From: Bacillota bacterium | GTDB taxonomy: Bacteria > Bacillota_I > Bacilli_A > RF39 > UBA660 | Direction: 5' to 3' | Assembly: GCA_015059405.1 (NCBI GenBank) | Contig: SVAL01000002.1 | Coordinates: 1-64,000 of the forward strand | DNA length: 64,000 nucleotides | In this document: positions 35,251 to 44,405 of the stretch, one piece after another | Numbering within the stretch: position 1 is the stretch's first letter | Layout: each line of letters opens with the position of its first letter | The notes under the pieces: generated by a model | The model's input: the letters and a program-made list of their open reading frames with translations, nothing else | Told to the model about the DNA's origin: nothing | Database searches by the model: none | Made by a program: the position numbers and the translations under genes

Positions 35251-35838
35251 CTATATATCCATATCAATACTAGATAAAACAAAATCTAAATATTCTCTCG
35301 CAGATGAATGTTCATTAGGTTTAGAAAATACTTTAATAACTATTTTATCTAACTCTTCTTCTTTTATATTAAAAGTTTTTAAAAACTCTTTATATTTACT
35401 TAACTGATACTTAACAACCTCATTAAAACTAGTAAAAGGATGAATTCCTCTATTATCAAAATCAGCATTTTCAAAATAATTCCAGCCGTTATTATCTTTA
35501 TTCTTATAACATAAAAAAGCATGTGTTGGATAAATATTTTCATAATCTAGATTAACCATTACAAAAACTGTTTTTATTTCATAATCATTTTCTAAAAACC
35601 AACATCTTTCTAATTCAGTTTGATCAAAACAATTACCTATACCAGTTCTTAAAATATCTTCTTTTGATTCCAAAATATATTCATTATACCAATCTTTATC
35701 AAAATCAACATCTCCAAAATAATATATTTTATTATTTTTGCCCAAATAACCATAATTAATATTATTATCCATAAATTCAAGTAACTCTTCTGGAGTTTTA
35801 ATTAAATTATATTTATTAATAAGCTCTTTATCTAACAT
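35251..35838 (-). CDS. Transglutaminase-like cysteine protease family protein
   Basis: 195 residues, no signal peptide. IGNCFDQTELER (Cys near residue 91), YPTHAFLCY (His near 128) and WNYFENADFDN (Asp near 145) form the Cys-His-Asp triad order of transglutaminase-like proteases. Cytoplasmic; the substrate cannot be inferred. RBS AAGGGGA. Followed by an opposite-strand small gene on its upstream side. Confidence 0.7.
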   Translation of the reverse strand: MLDKELINKYNLIKTPEELLEFMDNNINYGYLGKNNKIYYFGDVDFDKDWYNEYILESKEDILRTGIGNCFDQTELERCWFLENDYEIKTVFVMVNLDYENIYPTHAFLCYKNKDNNGWNYFENADFDNRGIHPFTSFNEVVKYQLSKYKEFLKTFNIKEEELDKIVIKVFSKPNEHSSAREYLDFVLSSIDMDI

Positions 35839-35935
35839 ATATATCCCCTTCTATTTTATTTACTAAAATTATTATATCTCAAAATAAAAATATTTTATAT
35901 AGATATTCATCATCTACATAAAAATAAATCCTAAA

Positions 35936-35941
35936 TATAAT
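35936..35941 (+). promoter_or_regulatory. -10 box of the only plus-strand gene
   Basis: TATAAT lies 20 nt before the ATG at 35962; a weak TCTACA is 17 bp upstream of it. Confidence 0.5.
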
Positions 35942-35961
35942 AAAATGAAAGGAGTGTTATT

Positions 35962-36099
35962 ATGTGGTATGGAATAAATGGATATAATACATGTGGATGC
36001 AATAACAACAATAATAATTCAAATAGCTGGATTTGGATAATAATCATAATATTTATCTTCTTCTATATCTTTAAAGACAATAATAATTGTTGCAGATAA
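35962..36099 (+). CDS. Small membrane protein, Cys/Asn-rich (YjcZ-like?)
   Basis: 45 residues and the only plus-strand gene in the window. AAAGGAG lies 6 nt before the ATG. The N-terminus is Gly/Tyr/Asn/Cys-rich (MWYGINGYNTCGC followed by six Asn), then one hydrophobic helix (WIWIIIIIFIFFYIF) and a short tail ending NNNCCR. The layout, a Gly/Tyr-rich stretch plus one C-terminal helix, resembles small YjcZ-type proteins associated with spores, but similarity is compositional. Good promoter and ribosome binding site make it a likely real gene. Confidence 0.6.
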   Translation: MWYGINGYNTCGCNNNNNNSNSWIWIIIIIFIFFYIFKDNNNCCR

Positions 36100-36109
36100 A
36101 AAGCAAAGA

Positions 36110-36562
36110 TTACCTCTTTGCTTTTTTATCTCTTATTAATTCTACTTTAACTTTTTTAAGTATTAAAAACTTATTTCTTTTCTTACAATTAGTACACTTT
36201 ACTTTTTTAATACCTCTTTTATTAGGAAGAGGTAATTTTAAAGTTGTTTTACAATGATGACATTTCTTATATACGTGATCTTTATCTTTAAAATTTCTTT
36301 TAATATTTAGAAATGGTTTTAATATTTTTTTCTTTATCTTTCTAAATTTAACATTCTCATTACTTCTTTTATAAATATCTCTAGAAATAAATCTATATAA
36401 AACTATAACTACTATTATAAATTCAATAATAGTTAAAACATATGATTTAACAAATATATTAATAATTAACAATATAAAATATATTTTAAATAGAAATTTA
36501 CCTAAATCATCAAAACCATATCTACCATACATAAATTGTTGTAACTTATTTAAAAACTTCAT
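36110..36562 (-). CDS. Membrane protein with zinc-ribbon
   Basis: 150 residues. MYGRYGFDDLGKFLF near the start is followed by two transmembrane helices (about 25-60), a strongly basic linker and a C-terminal zinc ribbon (CHHCKTTLKLPLPNKRG..KVKCTNC, two CxxC pairs). Widespread in Firmicutes as an uncharacterised family. It converges with the plus-strand small gene across a shared hairpin near 36100-36120. Confidence 0.7.
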   Translation of the reverse strand: MKFLNKLQQFMYGRYGFDDLGKFLFKIYFILLIINIFVKSYVLTIIEFIIVVIVLYRFISRDIYKRSNENVKFRKIKKKILKPFLNIKRNFKDKDHVYKKCHHCKTTLKLPLPNKRGIKKVKCTNCKKRNKFLILKKVKVELIRDKKAKR

Positions 36563-36593
36563 ATATCCTCCAAAATAATTATATGTATATAAT

Positions 36594-37253
36594 TTAATAA
36601 AAACATTTTAAATCATGAATAATTTCATATTTAGATGATTTAACTACTCCTTCACGATCCATTTGTCTAACATCTAATCCTTTAGATAATGCAATATCAA
36701 GTAAACTTTCATTATCATCAACAAAATATGCATCATCTGGTTTTATATTATATTCATCAATTAAAATATCAAAAAAATCTCCATTCTTTTTAACTGTACC
36801 ATAACAAGAAGAAATATATATCTTATCAAAATACTTAGATAAATCTCTATCATCCATTATTGGTTTACAACAAGGCCAGTTATCAGATAATAAAAGTAAA
36901 GTATATTTATCTTTTAAAACATCTAACTCTTCATAAATTTCTTTATAAAAACCATATTTATGATCTGTATATGTAAAATCATTTGCAAGTCTTTCTAAAA
37001 CCTCATCACTAACAGAATAATTTAAAGTATTAAAAGTACTTTTATAAAAATCATAAAAAATAAAGTACTCTTCTTCAAGAGTAATTGCTTTTCTAGATAA
37101 TATATCACTAAAATTACTCATAGTTTTTAAAATATCTTCTCTTTTTAATTTATCCATATCAATAAGTTCTAAAAATAAAGGAGTTATAAACCAATCTCCT
37201 GTTTTAGGATACGCTAAAACTCTACCAAAATCTAATATTAAATATTTCTTCAT
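36594..37253 (-). CDS. HAD-superfamily hydrolase
   Basis: 219 residues. Motif I reads LDFGRVLAYP (the second Asp of DxD is Gly-replaced, as in some HAD-IA members), motif II LLLSDNWP, motif III Lys in VKKNG, motif IV YFVDDNESLL. Likely phosphatase of small substrates. Its ATG is 1 nt after the stop of the pseudouridine synthase, so they are one operon. An in-frame GTG 15 nt upstream is a possible alternative start. Confidence 0.75.
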   Translation of the reverse strand: MKKYLILDFGRVLAYPKTGDWFITPLFLELIDMDKLKREDILKTMSNFSDILSRKAITLEEEYFIFYDFYKSTFNTLNYSVSDEVLERLANDFTYTDHKYGFYKEIYEELDVLKDKYTLLLLSDNWPCCKPIMDDRDLSKYFDKIYISSCYGTVKKNGDFFDILIDEYNIKPDDAYFVDDNESLLDIALSKGLDVRQMDREGVVKSSKYEIIHDLKCFY

Positions 37254-37254
37254 A

Positions 37255-37953
37255 CTAACTTCTAACACTTTCTAATTCTTCTTTTGTAAACTCACGTACA
37301 TCACCTTGTTTTAAATCACTAGGTAAAGTAAAATTTCCCATTTTAATACGTTCTAGTTCAACAACCTTTGCACCAAAACATCCAAACATTCTTTTTATTT
37401 GATGATATCTTCCTTCAGTTAAAATAACTATCCCTGTATTTTTACCAGTTATTTCTAAAGATGCACTTTTACATTCACCATCAGAAAGATTAACTCCATT
37501 CTTAAAACCTAAAACCATATCTTCATTCATATCAATATCTATAGTTACATTATATGTTTTACTAATATGTTTATTAGGAGCTAAAATATTATGCGCAAAT
37601 TCACCATCATCAGTAATTATCATTAAACCAGTAGTATCTTTATCAAGTCTTCCAGCTGGAAATAAATTACGATGTTTATAAATATCAGGAACCAAATCAA
37701 TAACAGTCTTATCATTTTTATCAAAAGAAGCTGATACATATCCCTTAGGTTTATTAAGCATTAAATAAACATATTTTTTAAATATTATTTCTTCTCCACA
37801 AACAACTATCTTATCAACTAAATTATCCACCTTTATATCACTTTTTAAAACAACTTCACCATTTACCAAGACTTGTTTTTTCTTAACTAAATCCTTTATA
37901 TCTTTTCTTGAATAATTAGTTTGTGAAGATATAAACTTATCTAATCTTTCCAT
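37255..37953 (-). CDS. RsuA/RluB family rRNA pseudouridine synthase
   Basis: 232 residues. N-terminal S4 domain (MERLDKFISSQTNYSRKDIKDLVKKKQVLVNG), then catalytic motif GRLDKDTTGLMIITDDG with the essential Asp, then a KRMFGCFGAKV block. Modifies small or large subunit rRNA; the exact site is uncertain. RBS GGAGG 7 nt before the ATG. Confidence 0.9.
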   Translation of the reverse strand: MERLDKFISSQTNYSRKDIKDLVKKKQVLVNGEVVLKSDIKVDNLVDKIVVCGEEIIFKKYVYLMLNKPKGYVSASFDKNDKTVIDLVPDIYKHRNLFPAGRLDKDTTGLMIITDDGEFAHNILAPNKHISKTYNVTIDIDMNEDMVLGFKNGVNLSDGECKSASLEITGKNTGIVILTEGRYHQIKRMFGCFGAKVVELERIKMGNFTLPSDLKQGDVREFTKEELESVRS

Positions 37954-38011
37954 AATAAACCTCCAATATATAGATTATAACATAAGAAAAACAGTTAAAA
38001 AACTGTTTAAA

Positions 38012-38383
38012 CTACTCTACCTTATTTTTCCATAATCCATGTAAATTACAATATGCGTATATTTCTGAACCAGTTATATATGGAAGTCTAACCTCTGGTT
38101 TATTTTCAGGATGCAAATATACTTTAGTAATTACATCATCTTTTATTAAAGCAACCCACATAATATAATGTTCAAAAGTCATAGGATGCTCTACTTCTCC
38201 TACTTTAACAATTATTTCATTACCTTCCTTTTCATAAACAGGAACATGTTTTTCTACTGCTGCATCTTTAGTATTAGCAACCATTAAATCCATTTCTTTC
38301 CCACAACATCTAACACGACTAATATCTCCATCAATTAATTCTACAATATTACCACATATACTACATTGATAAAATTTTTTCAT
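38012..38383 (-). CDS. dfx: Desulfoferrodoxin (superoxide reductase)
   Basis: 123 residues. N-terminal rubredoxin-like centre I has Cys7, Cys10, Cys26, Cys27 (C-x2-C-x15-CC). Centre II has His46, His66, His72, Cys112 and His115 (CNLHGLW), all ligands of the catalytic iron. It reduces superoxide to peroxide without making oxygen, an anaerobe's defence, supporting an anaerobic host. Cotranscription with the HMA-domain gene is likely. Confidence 0.93.
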   Translation of the reverse strand: MKKFYQCSICGNIVELIDGDISRVRCCGKEMDLMVANTKDAAVEKHVPVYEKEGNEIIVKVGEVEHPMTFEHYIMWVALIKDDVITKVYLHPENKPEVRLPYITGSEIYAYCNLHGLWKNKVE

Positions 38384-38403
38384 ATAAACACCTCATTCTA
38401 TTT

Positions 38404-38700
38404 TTATTTTCTTTTTCTCCCAAAAAATGGAATCTTTTTAAATATCTTTTCTTCTTGATATGTATCTTCAAAAACTTCATTATTTTTACCAATAATTCTA
38501 ACTCCACTTAAAGACTTATGAATACCAAGTTCTATTTCTTCATCAGTAATTTTATCTTCATCAAAATTAACAAAGAACTTCATTAACATAAAATTCATAC
38601 TACTATCAAAAACACCATCAAGCTTGTTTACTCCATCTTCTATTTTTAAGGCACATGCTGCGCAATCTATACCACTTAATTTATATACATTCTTTTTCAT
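38404..38700 (-). CDS. Heavy-metal-associated (HMA) domain protein
   Basis: 98 residues. An HMA fold with GIDCAACALKIE (CxxC-type metal site) in the first loop and a basic tail (RKRK). Such stand-alone domains act as metallochaperones or degenerate P-type ATPase N-termini. Start is the ATG with AGGTGAT; the longer frame covers the ribosome binding site. It precedes dfx. Confidence 0.8.
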   Translation of the reverse strand: MKKNVYKLSGIDCAACALKIEDGVNKLDGVFDSSMNFMLMKFFVNFDEDKITDEEIELGIHKSLSGVRIIGKNNEVFEDTYQEEKIFKKIPFFGRKRK

Positions 38701-38779
38701 AAAATCACCTATATATCTATTATAACACAAAAAAAGATAGATAAATCTATCTAAAAAAACATCTAATTAAAATATAAAA

Positions 38780-39715
38780 TTATATATTCTTCATCCAATC
38801 TTTAATAGTTGTTTTTACACTAGGAGATATCTCCTTCTTTAATACTTTTTTATATTCTTTTTTTATATTTATTATATTTACTTCACCATCTACATCTTTC
38901 ATTAAATGATTAACAGTATCTGGAGTAGAAACAGTTATACCATCAAAAGAACTAATATCATCTAATCTTCTAAAATCAGCTTGAACATCACTCTTACCAG
39001 TAAGCGCTAAAACCTTTCCTTTATATTCTTTTAATAATTTAACATATTCATCTTTTGTTAATTTAAGATGCTCTCTCATATATTTAGTACTAAAAAATAC
39101 TCCTCTATAAAAATATCTTGGTTTATTACATTTCTCTGCTTTATCAAACAAATCAAATACTTGTTTATCGACTTTTTCCTTATTTATAGTTTTTCTTAAA
39201 AACCAACCTAAAATACCTTTCATATTTTTTACTTCATCAATTACTAAATAATTTTGGTATAAAGAAGCATCTTTAAGACTCATGCAAGCTCCACCTAAAA
39301 GTATAATTCCTTTTAAATCTTCATTCTTTGTAAGAAGAGTTGCAATCATCGCTCCCTCACTATGACCACATACAACTATTCTTTCTGGATCAACATAATC
39401 TAACTTTTTAGCATAACAAATTACTTGAGCTGCATCATCAACTAAATCATAAACACCACTAGTCTTACCATCTCCTCCTGATTCATGAGTTCCTCTTTTA
39501 TCATATCTAATACAAACACATCCCATATCTACAAACATATCAGACATATCTTTATAAAGATTTGACTTAAATCCAAAACTATTACCATCCCTATCCAAAC
39601 TTCCAGTTCCCATAATAAGTAATACAAGAGGCATTTTCTCTTTTTTCTCTTTATATGCAATAGTTGCACCTATATTAATATCACCATTAATAATTACTCT
39701 TTCTTCACTAATCAT
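38780..39715 (-). CDS. Alpha/beta hydrolase
   Basis: 311 residues. VLLIMGTGSLDRDGNSFGFKS near the N-terminus forms the oxyanion loop; VCGHSEGAMIA is the nucleophile elbow (Ser in GHSEG); Asp and a late His (TVNHLMKD) complete the triad. Probably an esterase or peptidase. The ATG lies within the last codons of the upstream XRE-membrane gene (8-nt overlap), so they are coupled. Confidence 0.85.
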   Translation of the reverse strand: MISEERVIINGDINIGATIAYKEKKEKMPLVLLIMGTGSLDRDGNSFGFKSNLYKDMSDMFVDMGCVCIRYDKRGTHESGGDGKTSGVYDLVDDAAQVICYAKKLDYVDPERIVVCGHSEGAMIATLLTKNEDLKGIILLGGACMSLKDASLYQNYLVIDEVKNMKGILGWFLRKTINKEKVDKQVFDLFDKAEKCNKPRYFYRGVFFSTKYMREHLKLTKDEYVKLLKEYKGKVLALTGKSDVQADFRRLDDISSFDGITVSTPDTVNHLMKDVDGEVNIINIKKEYKKVLKKEISPSVKTTIKDWMKNI

Positions 39716-40340
39716 TTTCTTCACTTCCAACCACCTTTTTACTCCAACTCCACTTACTGCACTTTGGACATTTCATATATCTAGTTCTACCCATATGCAT
39801 TGCCCAAAACATAGGCCAAAATTTTGGAATATATTTATGATGACATTTACTACATTCAAAATAACCAGCAACTTGTTCTATCTTTAATAAAATAACACAT
39901 AAAACAACCATATAAACTAAAGTTGGAATAATAATAAAAAACATATCACTTTCATTCATTCCCTTATACTCTATAAGAAAAGCTGATATAAAAATTATTA
40001 AAAATGAAAAAACCATACTAATAACTCCAAATATAATTTCAAAATTTAATAGTTTTTTATCTCCATCTTCTTTTTGTTTATATATTTCTAATAAATATTT
40101 TTCAAACTTTCTTTCATTATCTTTTTTGTCAATAATTTCCCCATGAAACAAATCATTAATAGTTATACCTAATATTTTACATAATTCTAAAATTATTCCA
40201 CTATCTGGCATACAATTACCATTTTCCCATTTAGATATAGCTCTATTACTAACACCTATTTTTTCAGCAAGTTCATCTTGAGTAATCTTTTTTTCTTTTC
40301 TTTTTTCTTTTATAAATTTACCAATCTTTATTTGATCCAT
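39708..40340 (-). CDS. XRE-family HTH protein with two membrane helices and a zinc ribbon
   Basis: 210 residues. HTH at 6-60 (KEKRKEKKITQDELAEKIGVSNRAISKWENG), two transmembrane helices (about 100-150) and a C-terminal CSKCHHKYIPKFWP...KCPKC zinc ribbon. This HTH-TM-zinc-ribbon layout is common in Firmicutes near surface or stress genes. Coupled to the alpha/beta hydrolase gene, which it may regulate. Confidence 0.8.
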   Translation of the reverse strand: MDQIKIGKFIKEKRKEKKITQDELAEKIGVSNRAISKWENGNCMPDSGIILELCKILGITINDLFHGEIIDKKDNERKFEKYLLEIYKQKEDGDKKLLNFEIIFGVISMVFSFLIIFISAFLIEYKGMNESDMFFIIIPTLVYMVVLCVILLKIEQVAGYFECSKCHHKYIPKFWPMFWAMHMGRTRYMKCPKCSKWSWSKKVVGSEEND

Positions 40341-40434
40341 ACTATTCTCTCCTTCTAATACTAATTATAAATAAAAAAATAAATATTAAACACGAACTAA
40401 AAGTTGAATTTAAAAAAATAAGAGAAAAATAAAA

Positions 40435-40962
40435 TTATTTTTTCCCTTTTTTACCTTTATTATTTATTTTTTGATATATGACACTAGCAATAAACATAAT
40501 TAATATTTCTAATACTATAACTTCCCATTGTTTTAAAACTAAAATATCCGCAATTGCTTTAGAAAAAGTAATCATACCTATAGATATTATTTTAGAAAAA
40601 AATGCAATTGGTAACATTATAGATATTTTAATATTACCTAAAGCTGAACCTATACATATTATTTCATCTGGAATAACAGGTATTGCAAATAATAACCCTG
40701 TTGTTAATATCGGATATTTTGACATATATTTTTGATATGCTTTAAATTTAGGAGACTTCTTTACTTCTCTTAAAAATTTCTTACTTAAGAAATGTGTAAT
40801 TTGATACATTAAAACTATTCCAAACATTATTCCACACATACCAATAACAAAGGCAGGTATTGGACCTAATTGAAGAGTACCAGTTAAAATAGTTGTAGCT
40901 TCAGGCACCGGTAAACAAATTGGTTGTAATATACATAAAATTAAAAATATCAAATATTTCAT
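40435..40962 (-). CDS. VTT/DedA-like (SNARE-associated) membrane protein
   Basis: 175 residues, five predicted helices. LPVPEATTILTGTLQLGPIPAFVIG and LFAIPVIPDEIICIGSALGNI correspond to the two re-entrant Pro-rich regions of VTT-domain proteins, which flip undecaprenyl phosphate or phospholipids. Start is the ATG with AGGTG 7 nt upstream. Confidence 0.75.
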   Translation of the reverse strand: MKYLIFLILCILQPICLPVPEATTILTGTLQLGPIPAFVIGMCGIMFGIVLMYQITHFLSKKFLREVKKSPKFKAYQKYMSKYPILTTGLLFAIPVIPDEIICIGSALGNIKISIMLPIAFFSKIISIGMITFSKAIADILVLKQWEVIVLEILIMFIASVIYQKINNKGKKGKK

Positions 40963-41093
40963 CTCAAGCACCTACTCTCCTATTATTCTAATTATAACAT
41001 ATATCTTAACCAAATATAAAAACAATATATTAATACTTTACACATTATCTTTATAATAAAAAAGATTTAGAATTTCTAAATCTTATTATATTT

Positions 41094-42146
41094 TTACCAT
41101 GCACCACAACTTAAATTATACTTTTTACATAAATTCATAGTAAGTGGATCACCATCTGGATTACCTCCACCACCACGAACATCAAAATAATGTGTTTTTC
41201 CTTTATATGTTCCTACATATAAATTTCCTTTTTTAGTTACTGTTATTGGAGTAATTGCAACTTCATTTAATGTAACTACTTTATATGATCCTTTATCAAT
41301 TGCAATAATTTTAAATGATGGAAGTTGTATTGAATCATCACAAGCTTTTTGTCCATCATAAGTCATTGTTTGACTTTCTGAACACATAAATCCAATAAAT
41401 TCACTAGTTATTTTTGAAGTATTAATATTATATTCAGCTTCGCCTACTACAATAATTTCTTTAACAGCTTTCTTAGTTACTTTTTCTGATATCTTTTCTC
41501 TTGAAATTTCTTTTCCATTTTCATCATAAGTAACTTTATAAGTAGTTTCAATTTCTCCATTAACACCTTTTTGTGTTACTTCTTTACTACCCTTTTTCTT
41601 ATTACTATCCTTTTTTGTTTCTGTTTCATATTTAACTTCTTTTTTTTCAACTACTTCTTTTGTTGTATATTTTGATTCAATAGCAGTTTGTTCATCTTCA
41701 AAGATTTTGTTTTCTTCAACATAAATGTCGATATACCCAACAGAATCTCCTTCTTCTGTTACAATAGCAATATTATGATCTCCTGGCTCAACATCTAATT
41801 CTTCCATTGCTTCTTTTAACCCTTTAATCATCATAACACCATTTTCTTCTACAACATCAAAGTATCCAAGAAACTTAGGTTCAGAATATAACCATACTGC
41901 CACTTTTTGATTTTCTTTTAGCTCTACTTCTTCTGAAAATACAATTTCATCTTCTGTCACTTTTGAAGCTTCAATAACTTCCATTTTTTCTTTCAATTCT
42001 TCAGTATTATTTACTGGTGCTTCCACTTTTTCTTCTTGTTCTTCTTTGTCTTTTACATCATCAACTTTCTTATCTTCCTTAGAGCATCCAACTAAGAAAA
42101 GACCAACAAACAAAACCAAAATAATTAAAAAATAATTTCTTTTCAT
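41094..42146 (-). CDS. Surface lipoprotein with G5-like domain
   Basis: 350 residues. Signal with lipobox LVGC (Cys21), an acidic low-complexity linker (25-60), a charged central domain, then a G5-like segment (GVNGEIETTYKVTYDENGKEI...IVVGE) at about 195-240. The C-terminal 100 residues carry several Cys (CSESQTM, CKKYNLSCGAW). G5 domains bind wall glycans, so an adhesive or envelope role is plausible. Confidence 0.75.
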   Translation of the reverse strand: MKRNYFLIILVLFVGLFLVGCSKEDKKVDDVKDKEEQEEKVEAPVNNTEELKEKMEVIEASKVTEDEIVFSEEVELKENQKVAVWLYSEPKFLGYFDVVEENGVMMIKGLKEAMEELDVEPGDHNIAIVTEEGDSVGYIDIYVEENKIFEDEQTAIESKYTTKEVVEKKEVKYETETKKDSNKKKGSKEVTQKGVNGEIETTYKVTYDENGKEISREKISEKVTKKAVKEIIVVGEAEYNINTSKITSEFIGFMCSESQTMTYDGQKACDDSIQLPSFKIIAIDKGSYKVVTLNEVAITPITVTKKGNLYVGTYKGKTHYFDVRGGGGNPDGDPLTMNLCKKYNLSCGAW

Positions 42147-42231
42147 AAAACACCTCTTTCTAATAAAAGTAAATTATATATTTATTATAACATAAAAAAA
42201 GCAAACTTAAATTGTAGTTTGCTTTTAAAGA

Positions 42232-42804
42232 TTATATTTTAAATTCTACAGAAAAATATTTATATCCATTATCAAAAACATTCTTAACTAATCTATACTT
42301 ACCTTCTTTTAAAGGTCCATATATCTTAGACCAATCTTGAACCATTTCTAATTTATTATCATCATTAACTAAATATCCCATTTCATTAAAACCATAATCA
42401 TCATTAATAGGATTTAATCGAGTCCAACTACCATTTTCATTTTTTTCAATAAAGAACTCTTCGCCATAAACATACTTTTCTTTATTTATATCTTCAATAA
42501 TTATAGTTACCCTAGTATTAGTTAAAGAACTATCATTAATCTTTATAGATACTCCTTCAATATCTTCAACATTCATAGAAGCATCACAACAAACATTATT
42601 AAATATTTCTTTATTAAACACTTCAACTACTATTCCCTCTTCATATCCAGTAGTAGAATCAAAATTTATCTTCTTAACATCAGTAATTTTATATAAAATA
42701 CTTTTATATTCAACACTACCTCCATCTTTTAAACGTCTTGGAACTGGAAATACTAAAATACATAAAACTACTAAAATAACTATAAATAAAATTCTCTTTT
42801 TCAT
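42232..42804 (-). CDS. Exported hypothetical protein, N-terminally anchored
   Basis: 190 residues. An uncleaved signal/anchor (KKRILFIVILVVLCILVFPVP) is followed by a beta-rich domain with GGSVEYKSILYKITDVKKI at the start and GKYRLVKNVFDNGYKYFSVEFKI at the end; the closing pattern resembles immunoglobulin-like domains of uncharacterised Firmicutes proteins. No function assigned. Confidence 0.6.
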   Translation of the reverse strand: MKKRILFIVILVVLCILVFPVPRRLKDGGSVEYKSILYKITDVKKINFDSTTGYEEGIVVEVFNKEIFNNVCCDASMNVEDIEGVSIKINDSSLTNTRVTIIIEDINKEKYVYGEEFFIEKNENGSWTRLNPINDDYGFNEMGYLVNDDNKLEMVQDWSKIYGPLKEGKYRLVKNVFDNGYKYFSVEFKI

Positions 42805-42863
42805 ATCATCACATCCTAATTATAATTATAACTAAATAATAAAAAAAATAATAGATAAAACTA

Positions 42864-43556
42864 TTATTTTATTTTATTAATATATCTAACATACAAAAGA
42901 GAAATACCAATCAATAAAATAGGAACTAATAATTCATAAATCATTCCACTACCTACTCCAAATATAGATAAACTATTAAGTAAAGAATGCGTAATTATAC
43001 ATGGCCATAAACTTTTACTTTTAATAAGTACCATCACAAATAAATACCCACCTGCCATCGCATAACATATTTGAATAAGTGTAGGTAAAACATCAGCACC
43101 ATTAAATAAATTTAATATATGACCAATCCCAAATGTAATAGTTGTAATAACAATTGCTAATTTTAAATTATCTTTAGCCATCATCTTAAATAAGAAACCT
43201 CTAAAAATAATTTCTTCTAAAAAACCAACACACAACATCGATAACATATAAAATAATATTTCCAAAAAAGTATTATTTATCCCAACCCCACCTATAAAAT
43301 TAACAAATATTAATAATATCATTGGATAAAAATATAAAAACTTTTTAGGATTAGGAAATTTATCTAAACTATAATACTTAATTAATTTATTTCTTAATAT
43401 AAAAATAATAATACTTAAAGATAAAATAAAATTACATAAAAAAGTATATATACTATATTCTCCAAAATTATTTAAACATATCAAATTAGATACTAAATAT
43501 ATAACTATTAAAAATATAGTAATAAATAACTCATACTTTTCTAAAGACTTTTTCAT
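42864..43556 (-). CDS. CPBP family intramembrane metalloprotease
   Basis: 230 residues, about seven helices. LEEIIFRGFLF (EExxxR), FGIGHILNLF and ITHSLLNSLS are the three ABI/CPBP motifs providing Glu and His ligands. Members process prenylated or bacteriocin-type peptides. RBS GGTGAT. Confidence 0.87.
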   Translation of the reverse strand: MKKSLEKYELFITIFLIVIYLVSNLICLNNFGEYSIYTFLCNFILSLSIIIFILRNKLIKYYSLDKFPNPKKFLYFYPMILLIFVNFIGGVGINNTFLEILFYMLSMLCVGFLEEIIFRGFLFKMMAKDNLKLAIVITTITFGIGHILNLFNGADVLPTLIQICYAMAGGYLFVMVLIKSKSLWPCIITHSLLNSLSIFGVGSGMIYELLVPILLIGISLLYVRYINKIK

Positions 43557-43605
43557 AATATCACCATATAAATTATAACATAAAAAAAGAATAGATAAAT
43601 CTATT

Positions 43606-44397
43606 CTAAACTAATTCTTTTCTTTCATATTTAATAAAAGATAAACCTATAAATAATATAGTTAAAATAAATGAAATTAATATAAATAATGGATTAATAG
43701 AAATATCTACAATAACATTTCTTAAATCACCTAAAGTATAAACTGTAAAATATTTTAAAAATTCTACTTCTTCACTCATCTCAGATAATATTTGTAAAAA
43801 ATAACTTAAAAATGCAATACCTAATGCTATACCAAAAGTTTTCTTTGTCTTTTTAAAAAAAGTTGAAATAAATAGATTAATCCCAAATAAAGGTAAACTA
43901 ATAAATAAAGGAGTAATACTAAGAAGTAAAAATTGTAATCTATCAAAATCTCCACTTAATTCTAATCCTATATAATTAAATATTCCCATTAAAATAATCA
44001 TTAAAATAATATAAATAATACTACAAATAACTTTACTTTTTAATATATCTCTACGCTTAACTGGTAAACTATTTAAATACTCAATTGTCTTTTCACTTTC
44101 TTCCTTTAATAAAATATTACTTCCCATAATAGATGCATAAACACCTACAATTAAATATACAAATACAAAACCTTCTGTTTTTAACCAACCATAAGCACTA
44201 TCCATAGATGATATATCCATATTAAATGCTTTTAACATCTCATCAGGAAACATATTCATCATTTCATCCATCGCATCAATACTACCACTATTAATAATCG
44301 CAGGATACATTAAATATACTATCAGAAACATCCCAAGTAATATACTAGTCCAAATAATAAAACTCTTTAAATTAACTTTTAACTCTCTTTTTAACAT
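43606..44397 (-). CDS. ABC-2 type transporter permease
   Basis: 263 residues with six membrane helices; ESEKTIEYLNSLPVKRRDILKSKV after the second helix is the cytoplasmic coupling segment of ABC-2 permeases. It starts 8 nt after the ATPase gene and shares its ribosome binding site with that gene's last codons. Exports lipids, drugs or peptides; substrate unknown. Confidence 0.88.
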   Translation of the reverse strand: MLKRELKVNLKSFIIWTSILLGMFLIVYLMYPAIINSGSIDAMDEMMNMFPDEMLKAFNMDISSMDSAYGWLKTEGFVFVYLIVGVYASIMGSNILLKEESEKTIEYLNSLPVKRRDILKSKVICSIIYIILMIILMGIFNYIGLELSGDFDRLQFLLLSITPLFISLPLFGINLFISTFFKKTKKTFGIALGIAFLSYFLQILSEMSEEVEFLKYFTVYTLGDLRNVIVDISINPLFILISFILTILFIGLSFIKYERKELV

Positions 44398-44405
44398 ATA
44401 ATCAC

